Assembly (NCBI GenBank): GCA_942492025.1
Contig: CALODJ010000006.1
Location: 434,001 to 498,000, forward strand
Source of the DNA: JABDQW01 sp942492025
GTDB lineage: Bacteria; Pseudomonadota; Gammaproteobacteria; SZUA-229
Length of the DNA stretch: 64,000 nucleotides
Reading direction: 5' to 3'
Shown here: positions 61,785-64,000 of the stretch, one piece after another
Numbering within the stretch: position 1 is the stretch's first letter
How the letters are laid out: every line of letters starts with the position of its first letter
The notes under the pieces: model-generated
What the model saw: the letters and a program-made list of their open reading frames with translations, nothing else
What the model was told of the DNA's origin: nothing
Databases searched by the model: none
Translations under genes and position numbers: made by a program

Positions 61785-62483
61785 TTAATCGTTCAATTTT
61801 TCCTCATGTGCTGTAGCCGCATAGATCACCTGTTCCGCGATATTGGTGGCGCGGTCTGCGATGCGCTCGAGCGTATGCAGAATCCATAAGGCTCTCGAAC
61901 CGTCCTCGATCAAGTCGGGATCAGTCCTCATGCGGTCGAACAGTTTGAGGGTAATTGTGTTCGTTGTCTGATCAATCCGGGCTTCGATTTCTTTCAGGCT
62001 TTCCGCCTTACCGGTGTCGAGCTCACGATAAGCAGTCATAGCCAGCTGGTAGATAGAAAGTGCGTCTCGACCGAGTTTGATCAGATCGGTTACGCAAAGG
62101 CCACTCATGTCACTGCGACTGATCTCGAGGCGGATCTTGGCAATGTTTGCAACATGATCGGCGATACGCTCCAGTTCGCTGGCAATGCGCATCGCGACAA
62201 CAATTTCGCGCAGGTCATGTGCAACGGGCTGTTGCGAAGCGATGACATAGAATCCGCTGCGTTCGGTTTTATCATAGTATTGATTGATGGGCTGATCTTT
62301 GATAATGAGCATTTCGCCGTTATGGCGATCACACTGCTCTATGCATTGCAGTGCCCTTTGAAACGATTCATCGGTCATTTTCGACATCTGTAGAACCGTC
62401 TGCTTGAGCTCATTTTTCTTTACATCCAGAATATGTCTATTTTCATGCATGGCGATCATTGTTTTTGTTGGCATGAAAATCAT
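61785..62483 (-). CDS. phoU: Phosphate-system regulator PhoU
   Basis: 232 codons, all helical, with the two PhoU repeats (ELKQTVLQMSKMTDESFQRA; LGRDALSIYQLAMTAY), RIASELERIADHVANIAK and TLERIADRATNIAEQV, the metal-binding E/D-rich motifs. Several Met codons near the start; Met12 (MHENRHILD) may be the real one. PhoU restrains PhoR/PstSCAB signalling; no pst or pho genes adjoin. Divergent from the flavoprotein gene. Confidence 0.93.
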   Translation of the reverse strand: MIFMPTKTMIAMHENRHILDVKKNELKQTVLQMSKMTDESFQRALQCIEQCDRHNGEMLIIKDQPINQYYDKTERSGFYVIASQQPVAHDLREIVVAMRIASELERIADHVANIAKIRLEISRSDMSGLCVTDLIKLGRDALSIYQLAMTAYRELDTGKAESLKEIEARIDQTTNTITLKLFDRMRTDPDLIEDGSRALWILHTLERIADRATNIAEQVIYAATAHEEKLND

Positions 62484-62623
62484 TATATTACGTTGATGCG
62501 CATAGATCTGCTCATCAGTGCGGGTAAAATCTGTGGGGAATATTCGGTTGAGGGTGCGTTACTTTCGCCGCACATGAGCCGTTTAGATCGACACACTGCT
62601 ATCAGGAGGGGGAGAGGAAGCTG

Positions 62624-63193
62624 ATGAACACGCTTATTGTGTACGCCACACGAGAAGGGCAAACCCGGAAAATCGCTCTCAAACTCGCCGAGCATCTCAG
62701 AGAAAGCGGTGTCACGGTCGAGACGCACGATGCGAGAGCGCCATTCACGCATAACCTGATGGATTTCGATCATCTCGTTTTTGGCGCTTCGATGCACGCA
62801 GGTGGCCTCGAAAAAGAGATCAGAGCATTCATCGCCCGTCATGAAACAGTGATCAGTGCCAGGCCGCGATCCTTTTTTCTGGTTCTACTCAGCGCTGCGA
62901 CAAAAGACAAGAAACTCAGAGAAACATGGTTGCACGATGCAGAGCACAAGTTCAGGCAGCAAATCCCCGTGCCTTTCAACAGGCTGGAGATGGTGGCGGG
63001 GGCGCTTCGATATTCAAAATACCCGCTACCCCTTAAATGGATCATGCATAAAATCGCCACCAAAGCAGGTGAGGGTACAGACATCTCACGCGACTATGAA
63101 TACACCGACTGGGACCAGGTGAAAGGCTTTGCCGGTAAAGTCATCTCGGAAACACCCGCTGCCGCCAATAACACGCAGACTCCGGTCAACTGA
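62624..63193 (+). CDS. hemG: HemG-type flavodoxin-like protoporphyrinogen oxidase
   Basis: 189 codons with a strong GGGGGAGAGGAAG ribosome-binding region. The flavodoxin fold starts NTLIVYATREGQTRKIA (FMN-phosphate loop); the HemG long insert loop and ending PLKWIMHKIATKAG ... SRDYEYTDW match E. coli HemG. It oxidises protoporphyrinogen IX to protoporphyrin IX for haem synthesis, coupled to the respiratory chain at the membrane. Haem supply is relevant to the 36-haem cytochrome in the window. Confidence 0.9.
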   Translation: MNTLIVYATREGQTRKIALKLAEHLRESGVTVETHDARAPFTHNLMDFDHLVFGASMHAGGLEKEIRAFIARHETVISARPRSFFLVLLSAATKDKKLRETWLHDAEHKFRQQIPVPFNRLEMVAGALRYSKYPLPLKWIMHKIATKAGEGTDISRDYEYTDWDQVKGFAGKVISETPAAANNTQTPVN

Positions 63194-63549
63194 GTGGTAT
63201 TGATTGAAATTTTTACCACCCAAAGCAAAAATACCCGTTTTGATCGGGTTGCAGGTTGACCCGCGGGGTTTTATGAACAAACTTGCGCTGCATCTGGACC
63301 CATTCCTCCGAAGCCGTGTCACTGCTTATGCATACACCGGTTATGGCTATACCGGTTGTCCTGACCTTCGCTGTTACCTGATCTTTGTGCGTGCCTTGCC
63401 GAGCTGGCCAAGCTGCAACGTTTCTTATTCGATTCTGTCCAATAGCGCAGCGGGTGAGCCGCCAGCCCGGTTGTCCGCCTCATTGGTCAGGTTCACCCTG
63501 CGGGGTTTGCGGGCTAACTCCTTCACGCAGCATGCAGGCTAAATAACTG
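63194..63549. other. Intergenic region, no convincing gene
   Basis: A long open frame from 63204 to 63542 has odd composition and no family resemblance, and only a weak start. A direct near-repeat ACCGGTTATGGCTATACCGG (63337-63356) and two copies of an aggttnaccctgcggggttt-like string (about 63250 and 63491) are present. Confidence 0.35.
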
Positions 63550-64000
63550 TGCTATTGTTCACGAAAAAACGCGTAAACTCGATACACTGCAGTTTCATAC
63601 TGGTGTTGATAGCGCAGGTATTCAACGCGCAGGCTTGGGCGGAAACGCTGGACTTGCCGCCGGTCGATGTCGATCTGGTCGGTAAAATTCGTATCACCGA
63701 GGCCCGGGAGGATGACACGCTGTTAGATGTTGCACGTCGTTTCGACATCGGCCAGGATGAAATTGTGCTCGCCAATCCCGATGTGGACCGCTGGCTGCCG
63801 CGAGCAGGTACAAAGGTTGTGATTCCAAGCCGCTATATCCTCCCGACTGTTGATCGCAGTGGCATCGTGCTGAATGTGCCTGAAATGCGCCTGTACTATT
63901 TTCCCCCTGTGGCGGCGGACCAGCAGGCCCAGGTGCTGACTTACCCGGTCAGTATCGGCCGTATGGACTGGGCAACGCCAATCGGTTACACAAAAGTGCT
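63550..64000 (+). CDS. L,D-transpeptidase (ErfK/YbiS/YcfS/YnhG family), 5-prime part
   Basis: From GTG 63550 the frame is open to the right edge, 150 codons. A signal peptide (FILVLIAQVFNAQAWA) is followed by a LysM-like stretch (EDDTLLDVARRFDIGQDE and LANPDVDRWLPRAGTKVVIP) and the start of the YkuD catalytic domain (GIVLNVPEMRLYYFP, TYPVSIGRMDWATPIG). The active-site Cys would lie beyond the window. These enzymes cross-link peptidoglycan or attach Lpp in the periplasm. Confidence 0.88.

Noticed and set aside
63204..63542. 112-codon frame before the L,D-transpeptidase
   Set aside because: Weak start, odd Ser/Arg-rich composition, contains internal near-repeats; no family seen.

Overview
The window looks like a chromosomal segment of a gammaproteobacterium. 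YajD, HemG-type oxidase, Slt70, Pta, PhoU, Lhr and YadGH homologues all read as gammaproteobacterial. Two gene sets suggest an autotrophic or chemolithotrophic lifestyle: the key enzymes of the reductive TCA cycle (two-subunit ATP-citrate lyase plus a 2-oxoacid:acceptor oxidoreductase) and a secreted cytochrome with 36 CxxCH haem motifs. Reductive-TCA gammaproteobacteria are best known among sulfur-oxidising tubeworm symbionts and their relatives; placing this DNA near them is inference. No rRNA, tRNA, CRISPR array or intact transposase gene was seen.

Layout. 1-7 kb: a glycosyltransferase 9 gene entering from the left edge, the large helicase Lhr and a secreted alpha/beta hydrolase. 7.8-11 kb: the giant multihaem cytochrome. 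11.7-17.6 kb: a ZIP-like transporter with two cyclic-nucleotide-binding-like domains inside it, an SdrB-like secreted protein, YajD nuclease, an orphan ParA with a one-helix partner, and a CBS-pair protein. 17.7-24 kb: a beta-lactamase-like hydrolase, a YadGH ABC exporter and lytic transglycosylase Slt. 24.3-28 kb: Anbu proteasome-like peptidase with alpha-E and ATP-grasp genes, lacking the usual transglutaminase. 28.6-37 kb: small enzymes, a GAF/PAS/GGDEF/EAL protein and a HipBA-like toxin-antitoxin pair with tandem palindromic operators. 37.3-46 kb: a GCS2 ligase/N-formylglutamate amidohydrolase pair, Pta, membrane proteins, rhomboid and a PhoD-like phosphatase. 46-54 kb: broken genes, HDOD and peptidase genes. 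54-61.5 kb: the carbon-fixation island (Crp/Fnr regulator, aclBA, divergent korAB) with a 39-codon scrap of PEP carboxykinase beside it. 61.8-64 kb: PhoU, HemG-like flavoprotein and the start of an L,D-transpeptidase.

The intergenic DNA carries several families of short, non-coding, palindromic elements. The main family (called A here) has 18-bp terminal inverted repeats CCCGCATTTCTCACCAGG and is flanked by 4-bp direct repeats of the form YTAR (CTAG, CTAA, TTAG). One end repeatedly coincides with the stop codon of a gene: six genes in this window end exactly in the target CTAA or CTAG. Families B and D are nested in some A copies. The elements look like MITEs with an IS5-like target preference that may supply 3-prime ends to transcripts.

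Functional links: AclBA cleaves citrate to acetyl-CoA and oxaloacetate, KorAB carboxylates succinyl-CoA (or acetyl-CoA) with reduced ferredoxin, and Pta interconverts acetyl-CoA and acetyl phosphate, so a central acetyl-CoA economy is spread over 39-61 kb. Three cyclic-nucleotide-binding-type proteins and one c-di-GMP protein suggest heavy second-messenger wiring.
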